Source: Bacillus sp. FJAT-27445 (lineage in GTDB: Bacteria > Bacillota > Bacilli > Bacillales > Cytobacillaceae). Taken from it: 43,926 nucleotides of DNA. The stretch is from contig NZ_LMTI01000006.1 of the NCBI RefSeq assembly GCF_001510665.1, positions 1-43,926 of the forward strand, in the 5' to 3' direction. The notes below the pieces were generated by a model that was not told the DNA's origin, ran no database searches, and was given only the letters and a program-made list of their open reading frames with translations. Every line of letters begins with the position of its first letter. Position 1 is the stretch's first letter. This document shows, in pieces, positions 1 through 7,798 of this stretch. Made by a program: the position numbers and the translations under genes.

Positions 1-126
1 GTCAGATATCCTTGCTTTATCTGACAAGCAACCGGGATTTTAGCCTTAGCTTGTCAGATATCCTGGCTTATTCTAACAACCAAACATGATTTTGGCCTTT
101 GGTTGTCAGGAATCCTTGCTTATTTG
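1..126. repeat. 52-bp tandem repeat array (about 2.3 units, left end cut by window)
   Basis: Units begin at 1, 53 and 105 with GTCAGATATCC, GTCAGATATCC and GTCAGGAATCC, a 52-bp period. Each unit contains dyads: GTCAGATA pairs with TATCTGAC about 9 bp downstream in unit 1, and CAACCAAA pairs with TTTGGTTG in unit 2. The array lies upstream of the first gene and may extend beyond the left edge. Its function is unknown. It could form hairpins in RNA or be a binding array. It is not CRISPR-like, because the whole unit repeats without unique spacers. Confidence 0.75.
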
Positions 127-205
127 TAATCAAGTTGAATACAAAAGGAAATAACCTCTTTTTGTCGAATTACCCTTAATAACCAATAAATTTAAGGAAT
201 GAATT

Positions 206-1069
206 ATGGCCCTTACACTATCATTTGAAAATTTTCAAAATGCCAGAAGTTATTTAATGAATCATGGAAGAGATTTGGAGCAGGAGCTGTTTCGTTTTCA
301 TTTTGAAAATGGGAATCCCCACTACGTTTTGGCCATATTACAACAATACCAAGGAGAGAATGGCGGATTCAGAAACATGGGGGAAGGCCACTCTGTCATC
401 CCCAATGGCATGGATACCAGTATGGCATTTCAGTATCTTAGCGAAGTCGGCGCATCCTCCGGTGACGAGGTTGTCCAAAAAGGCATTCAATACATAATCG
501 ATTCATATGATCATGAACTAGGATGCTGGCATCCGCGGCCGAACGAAAGAAGCAAGGGGTGGATGGATAATCCATGTGCTGAGTTAACAGGTTTTTTATA
601 TGAGCATCGGAAAGTGGTTCCAGCTGATTTTCTAAGGAATGTTACCGAAAATGCCATGGCCAATATGAGCACCATTCACACCTCGGAAGAACCGAGACAA
701 TTTTACTTCCTTGAAGCGCTTAGTTTACTCCGCTTGGCTAGGAGAATCGATGAACCATTTAAGTCGGTCATTTTGGAAAAATTACTGGAAGATATCATCG
801 AAATCATTGAAACGGACTCAACCAAATGGGCGACTGTCTATTGCGCCAAACCATTCTACTTCGCTTATTCACCTGAGAGCCCAATGTTTCTTCCAATAAA
901 GGAGCATGTGATCAGAAGCTTGGAGAATGAAATCAGCACCCAAGCAGAGGACGGGCATTTCATTTTGAATTGGAATGCTGATGATAACTCAGCGGAAGTT
1001 TGGAAAAGCATTTGGACAATGGATGTTTTGAAGGCTTTGAAAAATCACAGAATGATTGATCTATTTTAA
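206..1069 (+). CDS. alpha/alpha-toroid (prenyltransferase/squalene-cyclase-like) protein, paralogue 1
   Basis: The 287-residue protein has no signal peptide. Residues 47-55 (QYQGENGGF) match the QxxxGG(F/W) repeat of the prenyltransferase/squalene-oxidase superfamily, which builds alpha/alpha barrels. The following GMDTSMAFQYLSEVGA stretch corresponds to the paired inner helix. It lacks an evident DxDD or metal-binding triad, so enzymatic activity cannot be claimed. The ATG is preceded by AAGGAATG. The next gene, 18 bp downstream, encodes a clear paralogue, so the two form a tandem-duplicate operon. The substrate is unknown; the fold assignment is moderate. Confidence 0.7.
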   Translation: MALTLSFENFQNARSYLMNHGRDLEQELFRFHFENGNPHYVLAILQQYQGENGGFRNMGEGHSVIPNGMDTSMAFQYLSEVGASSGDEVVQKGIQYIIDSYDHELGCWHPRPNERSKGWMDNPCAELTGFLYEHRKVVPADFLRNVTENAMANMSTIHTSEEPRQFYFLEALSLLRLARRIDEPFKSVILEKLLEDIIEIIETDSTKWATVYCAKPFYFAYSPESPMFLPIKEHVIRSLENEISTQAEDGHFILNWNADDNSAEVWKSIWTMDVLKALKNHRMIDLF

Positions 1070-1087
1070 AAAAGAGAGGTTTACAAA

Positions 1088-2026
1088 GTGAATACATTAC
1101 CTTTTGAAAAAGCAAAAGTTTTCATAAAGTCAAAAGCGCGGGGACTAGAACGCTCCAGGTTTGAATGTATATTTGAAAATGGCAGCAAGGAGAGCGTCCT
1201 AAAGGAGTTGGAAAACTATCAAAATGAAGATGGCGGCTTCGGACATGGCATTGAACCGGACTTTTGGCTTCCCAACTCTTCTCCAATGGCAACCTGGGCG
1301 GCAGGAGAGATTTTGATGGAAATTGGCGCCGGTAAAAATGAACCAATCGTTCGGTCGATGATTTCTTATTTAGTCAATTCGATTGATATTGAAACTGGAA
1401 TGTGGCATTCAGTACTCCCCGAGAACAATGACTATCCACACGCACCTTGGTGGCACTGGCATGAGGGAGTCCAAGAAAATTGGTCGTTTAATCCAAGTGC
1501 TGAACTGGCTGCGTTTCTTGTTCATTGGTCTGAAGAGCAAAGTGAAGCGGCGGAACTTGGATGGAATGTAATTGGAAAAGCGGTAGATCACTTGATGAAT
1601 AAGAGTGAAATGGACAGGCATGAAATCAACAACTATCAGGCATTGGTGGAAATAGTGAAACCTCAGCAGGCCATTTTTGACTCCAGGTTCAACTATTCGT
1701 TGAATGACGTTTCCGAGCAAGTGATGACCTTTGCGGAGAACTGTGTAAATAAGGATATTTCCACCTGGGCCGATGGCTATCAACCACTGCCTCTTGACTT
1801 TATTAAAGATCCATCTGATTCTCTTTGTGAACGGTTGGGCTCACTGGTTGACGCGAATCTTGATTTTTACAGCAAGCAAGTATCCGATGAAGGAATATGG
1901 GACATTTCATGGAGTTGGGGTAGCTATCCAGAAGAATTTGAAATCGCACGAGGATATTGGAGAGGAATTCTAGCGGTTAACAGGTATAAGCAATTAAAGG
2001 CGTTTGGTTATGTTTCTTGTACATAA
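1088..2026 (+). CDS. alpha/alpha-toroid (prenyltransferase-like) protein, paralogue 2
   Basis: The 312-residue protein starts at GTG behind AGAGAGG. It is colinear with the preceding product: FENGSKESVLKELENYQ aligns with FENGNPHYVLAILQQYQ, and YQNEDGGF (44-51) carries the same QxxxGGF toroid motif. The segment GIEPDFWLPNSSPMAT is typical of uncharacterised bacterial prenyltransferase-repeat proteins. It is rich in Trp in the middle (PWWHWHEG, near 120-127) and at the C-terminus (DISWSWGSYPEEF), suggesting a ligand pocket. It is probably co-transcribed with paralogue 1. Function unknown. Confidence 0.72.
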   Translation: MNTLPFEKAKVFIKSKARGLERSRFECIFENGSKESVLKELENYQNEDGGFGHGIEPDFWLPNSSPMATWAAGEILMEIGAGKNEPIVRSMISYLVNSIDIETGMWHSVLPENNDYPHAPWWHWHEGVQENWSFNPSAELAAFLVHWSEEQSEAAELGWNVIGKAVDHLMNKSEMDRHEINNYQALVEIVKPQQAIFDSRFNYSLNDVSEQVMTFAENCVNKDISTWADGYQPLPLDFIKDPSDSLCERLGSLVDANLDFYSKQVSDEGIWDISWSWGSYPEEFEIARGYWRGILAVNRYKQLKAFGYVSCT

Positions 2027-2083
2027 ATTAAATTAGAAGACCAATCGGCTAACTATTTAGTTTTAATACGAGGGGGAATTAAA

Positions 2084-2269
2084 TTGAAAAATAAACTGAG
2101 AAAGTCATCTACGGATAAGTCTATAAGTGGTGTTTGTGGGGGTATAGCTGAATATCTTGGTATATCTTCGTTGGCGGTAAGGCTCATCTTTATTATTCTT
2201 CCCGGCCCAAATTTACTAATATATATAATTCTTGCTAATACGATGTCAGATAGCCCCGCGTCATTATAA
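2084..2269 (+). CDS. PspC-domain small membrane protein
   Basis: 61 residues with a TTG start behind GAGGGGGAATTAAA. Residues 3-45 are a PspC domain: KLRKSSTDKSISGVCGGIAEYLGI, followed by a hydrophobic helix (VRLIFIILPGPNLLIYIILA). PspC domains occur in envelope-stress membrane proteins. Here the domain stands alone, without other Psp or LiaF partners next to it. The chain stops soon after the transmembrane helix, which is normal for small Bacillus PspC proteins. The gene has its own leader and a terminator downstream. Confidence 0.85.
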   Translation: MKNKLRKSSTDKSISGVCGGIAEYLGISSLAVRLIFIILPGPNLLIYIILANTMSDSPASL

Positions 2270-2410
2270 AATTAAGAAGAATGAACAGGTGCATTGGCCA
2301 TGGTGTTTGGCATCTTTAGGCTGTCAAAAAGGATTTTTTGGGGGTTTTTAGGTATTGTACTTACGTAGCAGTTGAATTGATCGTATTTATTATTAAAAAA
2401 TGATTGAAAT

Positions 2411-2452
2411 GAGCAGGGAACGAATCTATTCCCCGCTCATTCAGGTTTTTTT
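2411..2452. terminator. hairpin terminator between convergent genes
   Basis: ATGAGCAGGGAA pairs with TTCCCCGCTCAT across an 8-base loop with one mismatch, then TTTTTTT on the plus strand. It can serve the PspC gene, and with the A-rich left flank also the minus-strand gene ending at 2459. Confidence 0.7.
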
Positions 2453-2458
2453 GAAAAA

Positions 2459-2887
2459 CTACTGGTTTGCTTCCTCTTTCATTAACATCTCATTCACTGA
2501 AGAAACTAATTGAAACAAGTGTCCCTCTTTTATTATGTCATACCCCAATCCTTCACTCTCTTTCTTAATAATAGTTTGAACGACATCACCGAAGCCAATC
2601 GTTATCCAATATTTTTGATTTTCGATGACCTTTTCCCAAGTTGAGTTAACAAATTTCCCAGTATCATTACGAACTTCAGCTGTGACTACTTTCCATTCGC
2701 TAGGATTAAAATCTAGAAGACTTTGAATTACATAATCGGGGATATTTCTTTGAATTTTCCTTTTATTAAAATGTCCTCCATGTAACATTAAGGTTCTTGG
2801 TTCTTGATATTTATATAACACTCGTTCAAAGAGGGAAACAGGTCCAAAATGGACATGAAACCGAGATGTTTTGAAGCGAACGCCCAC
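2459..2887 (-). CDS. uncharacterised 142-residue protein
   Basis: The start is GTG at 2887, behind AAGGGGTG on the minus strand. I do not recognise a family. The protein is soluble, with no signal peptide or membrane segment. It contains FHVHFGPVSLFERVLYK, a basic stretch (HFNKRKIQRNIPDYV) and an alpha-helical C-terminus rich in Glu/Lys. The segment WEKVIENQKYWITIGFGDVVQTII looks like a conserved alpha+beta core. The gene stands alone, convergent with the PspC gene, and is intact with a good ribosome binding site. Confidence 0.55.
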   Translation of the reverse strand: MGVRFKTSRFHVHFGPVSLFERVLYKYQEPRTLMLHGGHFNKRKIQRNIPDYVIQSLLDFNPSEWKVVTAEVRNDTGKFVNSTWEKVIENQKYWITIGFGDVVQTIIKKESEGLGYDIIKEGHLFQLVSSVNEMLMKEEANQ

Positions 2888-3043
2888 TTTTTCACCCCTT
2901 AATTTTTCAATAATTATCTAAATCATACCTTTTAAATATGAACTATACAAACGAACTAAGGCAGGGGTAGTTGGCTAAAAAAGGAATTTGATACTTAGTG
3001 AAGAATTCATATAGCAGAAGTTTAAATGGGAGGGAAATGGCAA

Positions 3044-3406
3044 ATGTCAGGTTTGAAAAAGAAGTACTTTATATCAAGTGAAAAAATTGAAAGATTGATT
3101 GACTCAAATGAGGGGTGCTTGGCTACTGACAGAATAGCGGTTGACGGGTGCAAAGTAGGTTTCATGTACAGAGAAGAGCCATACCAAAATGGAAATCCGG
3201 ATAGTGGTTGGAGATTTATGGCCGGGGATGAAAGTGACGAATATATGGAAAATCCCAAATACCATTCAATCTATCAATTGAACACGATTTGTAATTTCGA
3301 CCGGGAAATAATACCGCTGCTGAATTCAGCTCCAGGTACTGCTTATATTCGCGATGAAAATGGGAAACTGGTTCTTGATGAAGAGTGGGAAGGAACAGAA
3401 GAATAA
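3044..3406 (+). CDS. DUF2185 / Imm33-like protein
   Basis: The DUF2185 (Imm33-like) core is plain: GCLATDRIAVDGCKVGFMYRE, then SGWRFMAGDESDEYM, then IYQLNTICNFDREIIPLLNSAPGTAYIR. These Gly/Trp/Asp-rich motifs are the family signature. Members are found alone or as candidate immunity proteins in polymorphic-toxin loci. No toxin gene is visible here, so it is likely an orphan. The second Met (residue 7 of the longest frame) is preferred because GGGAGGG lies just upstream of it. That gives 120 residues. Confidence 0.75.
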   Translation: MSGLKKKYFISSEKIERLIDSNEGCLATDRIAVDGCKVGFMYREEPYQNGNPDSGWRFMAGDESDEYMENPKYHSIYQLNTICNFDREIIPLLNSAPGTAYIRDENGKLVLDEEWEGTEE

Positions 3407-3418
3407 TCCTTTTCTGTC

Positions 3419-3562
3419 ATGAAGGAAGGCGCTTCTCTGAAAAATGCAAAGATTTTAATAGTGCTATTATTTTCAATTTCACTGATCGGTTGTGAGAGTT
3501 TCATATACCAAGCTTTACAAAAAAACGGTTTCGTATTAATCAGAGAGGACCTGAAAACCTGA
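3419..3562 (+). CDS. small putative lipoprotein (47 residues)
   Basis: A short open frame starting at ATG 3419 (or CTG 3437) encodes an N-terminus with KNAKILIVLLFSISLIGC. This is a signal peptide ending in a perfect lipobox (LIGC, Cys25), followed by a 22-residue tail ending KT. It lies 12 bp after the DUF2185 gene and 26 bp before a larger lipoprotein gene, on the same strand. It could be a genuine small lipoprotein or the 5' remnant of a longer one. The ribosome binding site for ATG is poor; AAGGAAGG sits ahead of CTG. Confidence 0.5.
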   Translation: MKEGASLKNAKILIVLLFSISLIGCESFIYQALQKNGFVLIREDLKT

Positions 3563-3588
3563 AACAAGCATTTTATGAGGGGGAAGCT

Positions 3589-4464
3589 ATGACTTTTCTC
3601 AAACCGCTTACTGTCATTGTATTGCTAATGCTTATTAGTGCATGTAATCAAGAATCGACAAAAACGGAACAAGAGCTGCCTAAAGATAAACCATCGGAAA
3701 ATCTTATCACAACAAAGGATGGGAACATCACCTTTAATATTGTAAATTCAGGAGGATTTCCCGATAAAACATTAGAGAAGATAAAGGATGAGCTTGTGGC
3801 AGCATATGATGTAATCAACACTTCCATAGCTACTGATTATGTTCCTTCCGAGAGGATTAATGTTTACCTTATGGAAGGAAACGAAATATCTTCAGGTTAT
3901 AGGGAGCGATTGAATTTGTATTCTATCAAAGAAGACAAGTATCCGCTCGTTCATGAATTAACTCATACCTTGCTTGGATATGGAGATAACAATGGTTTTT
4001 TGACTCAGGAAGGATACGCCGACTACATGGAAAATAAGTACGGAAAGCAAAAAATGGATTTTCATAGGGTCATGCGGCATTTTATTGATTCCAACAAAAA
4101 AATCCCTTTAACAAATTTGATGGATCCTGAAACGGATAATACCTATTTCCGTCCTCTATTAAATTTTTCGGAAAATTACACGCTTATGTGGATGGCCTAT
4201 ATTCAAGCGGCTTCTTTTGTTTCTTATTTAATCGAATCTTATGGAATGGATGATTTTGAAAATATTTACAATAAACCGGATTTACCATCACTCGTTGAAA
4301 AAGTATATAGAAAAAACGTTGCCGAGTTAGAAAATGAATGGGTTGACTATTTGCTGGAAACTCAGCCCGAGCTAACCTACAATGATAAGTTAAAAATTAA
4401 TCATTTTTATGAAGCGGAAGCTAACATGAAATTGCTTGATGAGGATTTATTTAAGGAAAAATAA
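3589..4464 (+). CDS. lipoprotein zinc metalloprotease, peptidase MA-like (HExxH...E)
   Basis: The 291-residue product has a type II signal peptide ending LISAC (Cys19), so it should be anchored outside the membrane. The catalytic motif is HELTH at 122-126, with a likely third zinc ligand Glu141 in QEGYADYME. This is the gluzincin arrangement of the peptidase MA-like family. The linker at 20-40 is Lys/Glu-rich, as usual after a lipobox. Start ATG follows GAGGGGG. The natural substrate is unknown. Tail residues 245-291 are helical and charged. Confidence 0.8.
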   Translation: MTFLKPLTVIVLLMLISACNQESTKTEQELPKDKPSENLITTKDGNITFNIVNSGGFPDKTLEKIKDELVAAYDVINTSIATDYVPSERINVYLMEGNEISSGYRERLNLYSIKEDKYPLVHELTHTLLGYGDNNGFLTQEGYADYMENKYGKQKMDFHRVMRHFIDSNKKIPLTNLMDPETDNTYFRPLLNFSENYTLMWMAYIQAASFVSYLIESYGMDDFENIYNKPDLPSLVEKVYRKNVAELENEWVDYLLETQPELTYNDKLKINHFYEAEANMKLLDEDLFKEK

Positions 4465-4565
4465 TTTTTCTTATTTTGGAACGATCCTCAGCTGTTTGTT
4501 CCAGTTGGCTGAGAAACATTTAGTGACGTTCGAGTAAAAGCATTTAGTGGTGGTTCAAGAGGCAA

Positions 4566-4606
4566 AAAACAGCATTGGATTTTACTTGCCAATGCTGTTT
4601 TTTATT
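4566..4606. terminator. strong bidirectional terminator
   Basis: AAAACAGCATTGG pairs perfectly with CCAATGCTGTTTT across a 9-base loop, flanked by A and T runs. It separates the metalloprotease gene from the convergent deaminase remnant. A second smaller dyad (CTCAGC/GCTGAG) lies just upstream near 4488-4514. Confidence 0.85.
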
Positions 4607-4632
4607 ATTCTAAGAGCTTGGTATGTTCAACG

Positions 4633-4977
4633 TCACTCTGCGTAAAACTGACGATGGAGCTGACGAACTTGCTCTGCTAGTTCAGGAACAGGGCCATCTA
4701 CTGTAATATCACGAATAACATCTTGAATAGAAAGATTTCGAACACGAGATGGAGCAACCCCCAACTCACTCAACCATTGTACTAACTGTTCGGACGAACT
4801 TGCATACACAATCCGGCCTAAACCAACCCAACCGTGGGCCGCTGCGCACATAGGGCAATGTTCGCCCGAGGTATATACTGTCGCCTTGCTTCTTTCTTCA
4901 GGTGTCATGTTCGCGGCTGCCCATCGCGCCAGAGCAAATTCTGGATGTTGGGTGAAGCAGGGGACGTATCCAGTGCT
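4633..4977 (-). pseudogene. nucleoside/cytidine deaminase-family gene, 5' truncated
   Basis: The minus-strand frame stays open from 4977, just after an in-frame TGA, to the stop at 4633. It encodes TQHPEFALARWAA followed by VYTSGEHCPMCAAAHGW, the zinc-binding H-x-E and PCxxC-type motifs of the deaminase superfamily. The first 50-60 residues of a normal deaminase are missing, and no start with a ribosome binding site precedes the H-x-E motif. The first ATG (4908) lies after it. Codons are GC-richer than the surroundings, suggesting a transferred gene that was truncated. A functional enzyme is unlikely. Confidence 0.7.
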
Positions 4978-5127
4978 TCACTCCTCCACTAATGCTTTCT
5001 TAAAAATATTCAATTCGTTATCTATAGGGGGTTTTTAAACCTTTACCTATTGGGCACCAAAACCAAGAAGGACTAACGGATCTATTTGTTGAAGTAGTTG
5101 AGGAATAAGTAAATCGGAGGTAAAAGA

Positions 5128-5514
5128 ATGTTAAGTGAAGCAATTAAAGCTGTTGAAATGTATCGCTCAATTCTAAACAAGGGGGATGTACAGGAAGTAA
5201 ATAGGTGGATTTCGGATGATTTCATAGGATATTTCGGTTATTACAATGACAGGGATTATGAGGTTTATGATGGAAAATCGTATAAAGAGTCCAATGTCGT
5301 AACAATTAATTCATATCAAGGTAAAAGCCCATTTTGGGAGTACAATGATCTAACAAGAAACCTCCGGTCGGAAAATGAAATTATCCTTTCCTCAATTATA
5401 AATTTTTATCTTTCTGGAGAAAAAGTCGCTGTTGCATTGGCTATGGAGATATTTAGAAAAGAACCGGATGGGTGGAAATTATACAGACAACATATGGAAA
5501 GGTATTCGTCTTAA
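5128..5514 (+). CDS. NTF2-like (SnoaL/DUF4440-type) protein
   Basis: 128 residues, start ATG behind CGGAGGT. The pattern of an N-terminal helix (AIKAVEMYRSILNKGDVQEVNRWISDDFIGYFG), then alternating strands ending in EIFRKEPDGWKLYRQHMERYS, fits the cone-shaped NTF2-like fold used for small-molecule binding or isomerisation. The closing WKLYRQH strand is characteristic. No catalytic residues can be assigned. Just upstream (about 5040-5109) is an open frame ending GLTDLFVEVVEE, probably the tail of a lost gene. Confidence 0.65.
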   Translation: MLSEAIKAVEMYRSILNKGDVQEVNRWISDDFIGYFGYYNDRDYEVYDGKSYKESNVVTINSYQGKSPFWEYNDLTRNLRSENEIILSSIINFYLSGEKVAVALAMEIFRKEPDGWKLYRQHMERYSS

Positions 5515-5638
5515 ATGTTTTCGATTTTTTAGCTTTCCTAAAAAAGAATTCTGGATATAGATACAATTCACGGTTTTGCTGAATTATTAAAGCAATCTTT
5601 TTGTAAAACGAAATTACTGTTTACAAGGGGACAGACAA

Positions 5639-6133
5639 ATGCGGACGATTTTTGCTAATTGGGGCGGACATCATGTGAAACTCACTTGGATTCCCTGTAT
5701 GGAAATAACTGAGTCTACCATAATTACGAGTGTTCATGCAGTGCGTATGAAAGATCGGAATGTCTTGTTAGCCCATATAAAAAATAGAGGATTTAATTAT
5801 CCAGGTGGGCACATAGAGGCTGGAGAGAATGTGGAGGAAGTGATAGTACGGGAAGCTTACGAAGAAGGATACGTAAAGGGAACGATAAAATACATAGGTT
5901 CTATTGAAGTGAGCCATGAAGAAAATCCATCATTTGACCCAAATGGAAAATATCCTTTAATAGCTTATCAGGCATTCTACAGAAAGGATGTAGTCGAATG
6001 CTTGCCTTTTCTCCGTGAGCATGAATCCACTACCCGAATTTGGGTCGAACCTTCCGAAGTGCCATTCGTATTAAATGACCATGAACTTTCGAAATTAATC
6101 TTACAGGATGCACTAACATTGAATTCTAATTAA
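5639..6133 (+). CDS. Nudix hydrolase
   Basis: 164 residues. The Nudix box spans 57-79 (GHIEAGENVEEVIV, then REAYEEGYV) with the REx2EE metal-binding core intact. N-terminal strands read IITSVHAVRMKDRNVLLAHIKNRGFNYPGG, with the canonical PGG before the box. Such enzymes cleave nucleoside diphosphates linked to another moiety, and the substrate cannot be read from sequence. The start ATG is behind AAGGGGAC. It is one of three complete Nudix genes in the window. Confidence 0.88.
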   Translation: MRTIFANWGGHHVKLTWIPCMEITESTIITSVHAVRMKDRNVLLAHIKNRGFNYPGGHIEAGENVEEVIVREAYEEGYVKGTIKYIGSIEVSHEENPSFDPNGKYPLIAYQAFYRKDVVECLPFLREHESTTRIWVEPSEVPFVLNDHELSKLILQDALTLNSN

Positions 6134-6250
6134 CATGAAAGTACGGGTAGTGGAGAATCTATCATTTGCGATTGTTTTAAATAAGAGATTTGTCTGGAAA
6201 ACAATGTTATTGTAGCGTTAATAAGATATACAGGGAGAGGAGTATTAGTA

Positions 6251-6397
6251 GTGAGGTTTATTGATGATTTAGCAGGTTCTATATTTGATATTTTTAAATT
6301 CATTATTTGGTGCATTAGTTATTTCCTTGCAGGGATGATTATTGTTGCAGTTCCGCTTTACCTGATTGTATGGGTATTTGGGGTTTTTCAAAAATAA
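6251..6397 (+). CDS. small membrane protein (48 residues)
   Basis: A GTG-started frame behind GAGAGGAG (8-base spacing) encodes a soluble cap (VRFIDDLAGSIFDIF) followed by one long or two short hydrophobic helices, and ends FQK. It overlaps the over-long upstream reading of the next (DinB-fold) gene in another frame. The ribosome binding site and membrane topology support it. Function unknown. Confidence 0.5.
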   Translation: MRFIDDLAGSIFDIFKFIIWCISYFLAGMIIVAVPLYLIVWVFGVFQK

Positions 6398-6435
6398 TTC
6401 ATTGGGCTGGCGCGGAATCCAAAGGGGAGGAAATC

Positions 6436-6894
6436 ATGAGAGAAGAACAATTATTTGAGCAAATGAAGATGTGGCGTAACTGGACTGTTGAATTGCTTCG
6501 TACCATTCCAGAGGAGGTCGTGGACGAGATCCCGCATGGCCATAATAACAACATCCGCTGGAATGCCGGCCATATTTTAGTAGTCTGGGATTATACGATG
6601 TTCCCATCGGTCAATGAGGAGAGGCAACTTCCTTCGTCGTATCATTTCATGTTTCCGAGAGGGAGCAAGCCGGAAAATTGGACAGAGCAGCCTCCGTCAA
6701 TGGATGAGTTGGTCACTCTGCTTGCGGAACAGCCGCATCTTATAGAAAAAGCATGCAAGGGCCATCTTGATAAACCACTGAAAGAACCGTTTTTAGGCCT
6801 GAAAACAGTAGGAGATATGCTCGTTTTTATGATGAACCACGAAAACATGCATATGGGGACAATTAAAAGTATGAAACAGATTCTTTTAAAATAA
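6436..6894 (+). CDS. DinB-superfamily metal-binding protein
   Basis: 152 residues from the ATG at 6436, chosen because AAAGGGGAGG lies 6 bases upstream. The longer frame from 6370 overlaps the preceding small gene. The four-helix DinB/YfiT pattern is clear: an N-terminal helix, NAGHILVVWDY with the first His, and NHENMHMGTIKSMK with the C-terminal His pair that binds a divalent metal. In Bacillus such proteins act as thiol transferases or remain uncharacterised. It is probably cytoplasmic. Confidence 0.82.
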   Translation: MREEQLFEQMKMWRNWTVELLRTIPEEVVDEIPHGHNNNIRWNAGHILVVWDYTMFPSVNEERQLPSSYHFMFPRGSKPENWTEQPPSMDELVTLLAEQPHLIEKACKGHLDKPLKEPFLGLKTVGDMLVFMMNHENMHMGTIKSMKQILLK

Positions 6895-6946
6895 ACTGAT
6901 TTGGTGAACTGGTTTTAAAAACGTTAATTGAATATAGGGGGATTCT

Positions 6947-7294
6947 ATGAAACGTTTTGTAGCACTGTTAATTGTGATAGCCACTATAACTGGAGCTGCT
7001 AATTATTATTATAAAAGTGTAGATAACAATTATCATACTCTACAAGACTTTTATGACTTCCCTGTACCAAATGATGTGACATTAGAAAGTGAAAGTAAAA
7101 AAGGTAAAAATTATATTTGGGAGCCATCATCAGGTACAAGCGTCCCAATTAGTTATCGCCTAGTAATTAGAAAGAATGGTTGGAAAGAAGTAGAACTGGA
7201 CGGCCATAATGTTATTTATGAAAAGAATGGGAAACGAATCAATTTAGCTCTTGCAGCAGATTACATTGGTATTCTTAAAGTGGCTAATCAATAA
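6947..7294 (+). CDS. uncharacterised exported or anchored protein
   Basis: 115 residues, ATG after ATAGGGGGATTCT. Residues 1-18 (MKRFVALLIVIATITGAA) form a signal peptide or anchor without a lipobox. The rest (DFYDFPVPNDVTLESESKKGKNYIWEP, then RLVIRKNGWKEVELDGHNVIYEKNGKRINLALA) predicts a small alpha+beta domain outside the membrane. No family recognised. It is immediately followed by a run of 12 G. Confidence 0.55.
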   Translation: MKRFVALLIVIATITGAANYYYKSVDNNYHTLQDFYDFPVPNDVTLESESKKGKNYIWEPSSGTSVPISYRLVIRKNGWKEVELDGHNVIYEKNGKRINLALAADYIGILKVANQ

Positions 7295-7305
7295 CCAGGG
7301 TTAGC

Positions 7306-7317
7306 GGGGGGGGGGGG
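7306..7317 (+). repeat. 12-base G homopolymer
   Basis: An uninterrupted run of 12 G in otherwise AT-rich DNA, 11 bp after the stop of the preceding gene and 33 bp before a TTG-started broken membrane gene. Long G runs slip during replication and are also a common place for assembly length errors. Confidence 0.9.
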
Positions 7318-7350
7318 AATCGGATTAGCGTTCAAAAAAGGGGTGCCACT

Positions 7351-7604
7351 TTGAAAAAATTAAACTTATTGGATATTGCAGCCTGGATTTCTGTAGGAGC
7401 ATTTGTCGTTCTAACCTTTTTATATTCAACTAACTTTCCGGAGCTATTGCCCTAATACTGTCTCTCGCTTTAGTTGGTATAAGGAACTACAATAACAAGA
7501 ATAAGAATGGATTAATCGCCGTATTTATCTATTTCATTTTATATGTTTTAATGGATTGGATTTTCGGGGTATTCAAATTATTACTTTTTCAACGGGTGCT
7601 TTAG
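7351..7604 (+). pseudogene. frameshifted small membrane-protein gene
   Basis: TTG 7351 opens a frame encoding KKLNLLDIAAWISVGAFVVL, which stops at 7455. Without a gap, a second frame continues as ALILSLALVGIRNYNNKNK and two further hydrophobic stretches to a TAG at 7602-7604. Joined, they give a coherent protein of about 84 residues with three or four membrane helices. A single-base change near 7446 explains the break. Whether this is real decay or a sequencing indel cannot be told. The 3' end runs into a copy of the dispersed hairpin repeat. Confidence 0.55.
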
Positions 7605-7752
7605 TCTAGAACACATTAACTGGTCGCAAAATTTTGATGTACTAGGAGGAAATGGTATTCATCACATAAAAGCGAACGTGAATGATGTGCAAAGAAAGAT
7701 TCACTCTGAAGTACTTGGTCTAATAATGGAAAAGTTATGGTTTACACCATAA
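7588..7752 (+). other. repeat fragment plus short open frame (gene tail remnant?)
   Basis: CAACGGGTGCTTTAGTCTAG (7590-7609) matches the left half of the dispersed hairpin repeat. A frame open across it continues with EHINWSQNFDVLGGNGIHHIK and EVLGLIMEKLWFTP to a TAA at 7750-7752. No good start or ribosome binding site exists, apart from a weak GTG near the middle. I read it as the tail of a gene truncated at the repeat. Confidence 0.3.
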
Positions 7753-7754
7753 TT

Positions 7755-7789
7755 AAACGGACTTACCGATAATGGTCAGTCCGTTTTTT
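7755..7789. terminator. hairpin terminator
   Basis: AAACGGACT pairs with AGTCCGTTT across a 14-base loop and is followed by a T run (to 7789). On the minus strand the flanking A's give the reciprocal T tail, so it can also terminate the convergent exporter genes. Confidence 0.8.
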
Positions 7790-7798
7790 AAAAATAGT

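Noticed and set aside
1-126. CRISPR array
   Set aside because: The complete 52-bp unit repeats, including what would be spacers, and no cas genes are present. The same holds for 30989-31140.
3044-3562. Toxin-immunity locus around the Imm33-like gene
   Set aside because: No polymorphic toxin, secretion or repeat-domain gene is next to it; a small lipoprotein alone is not evidence.
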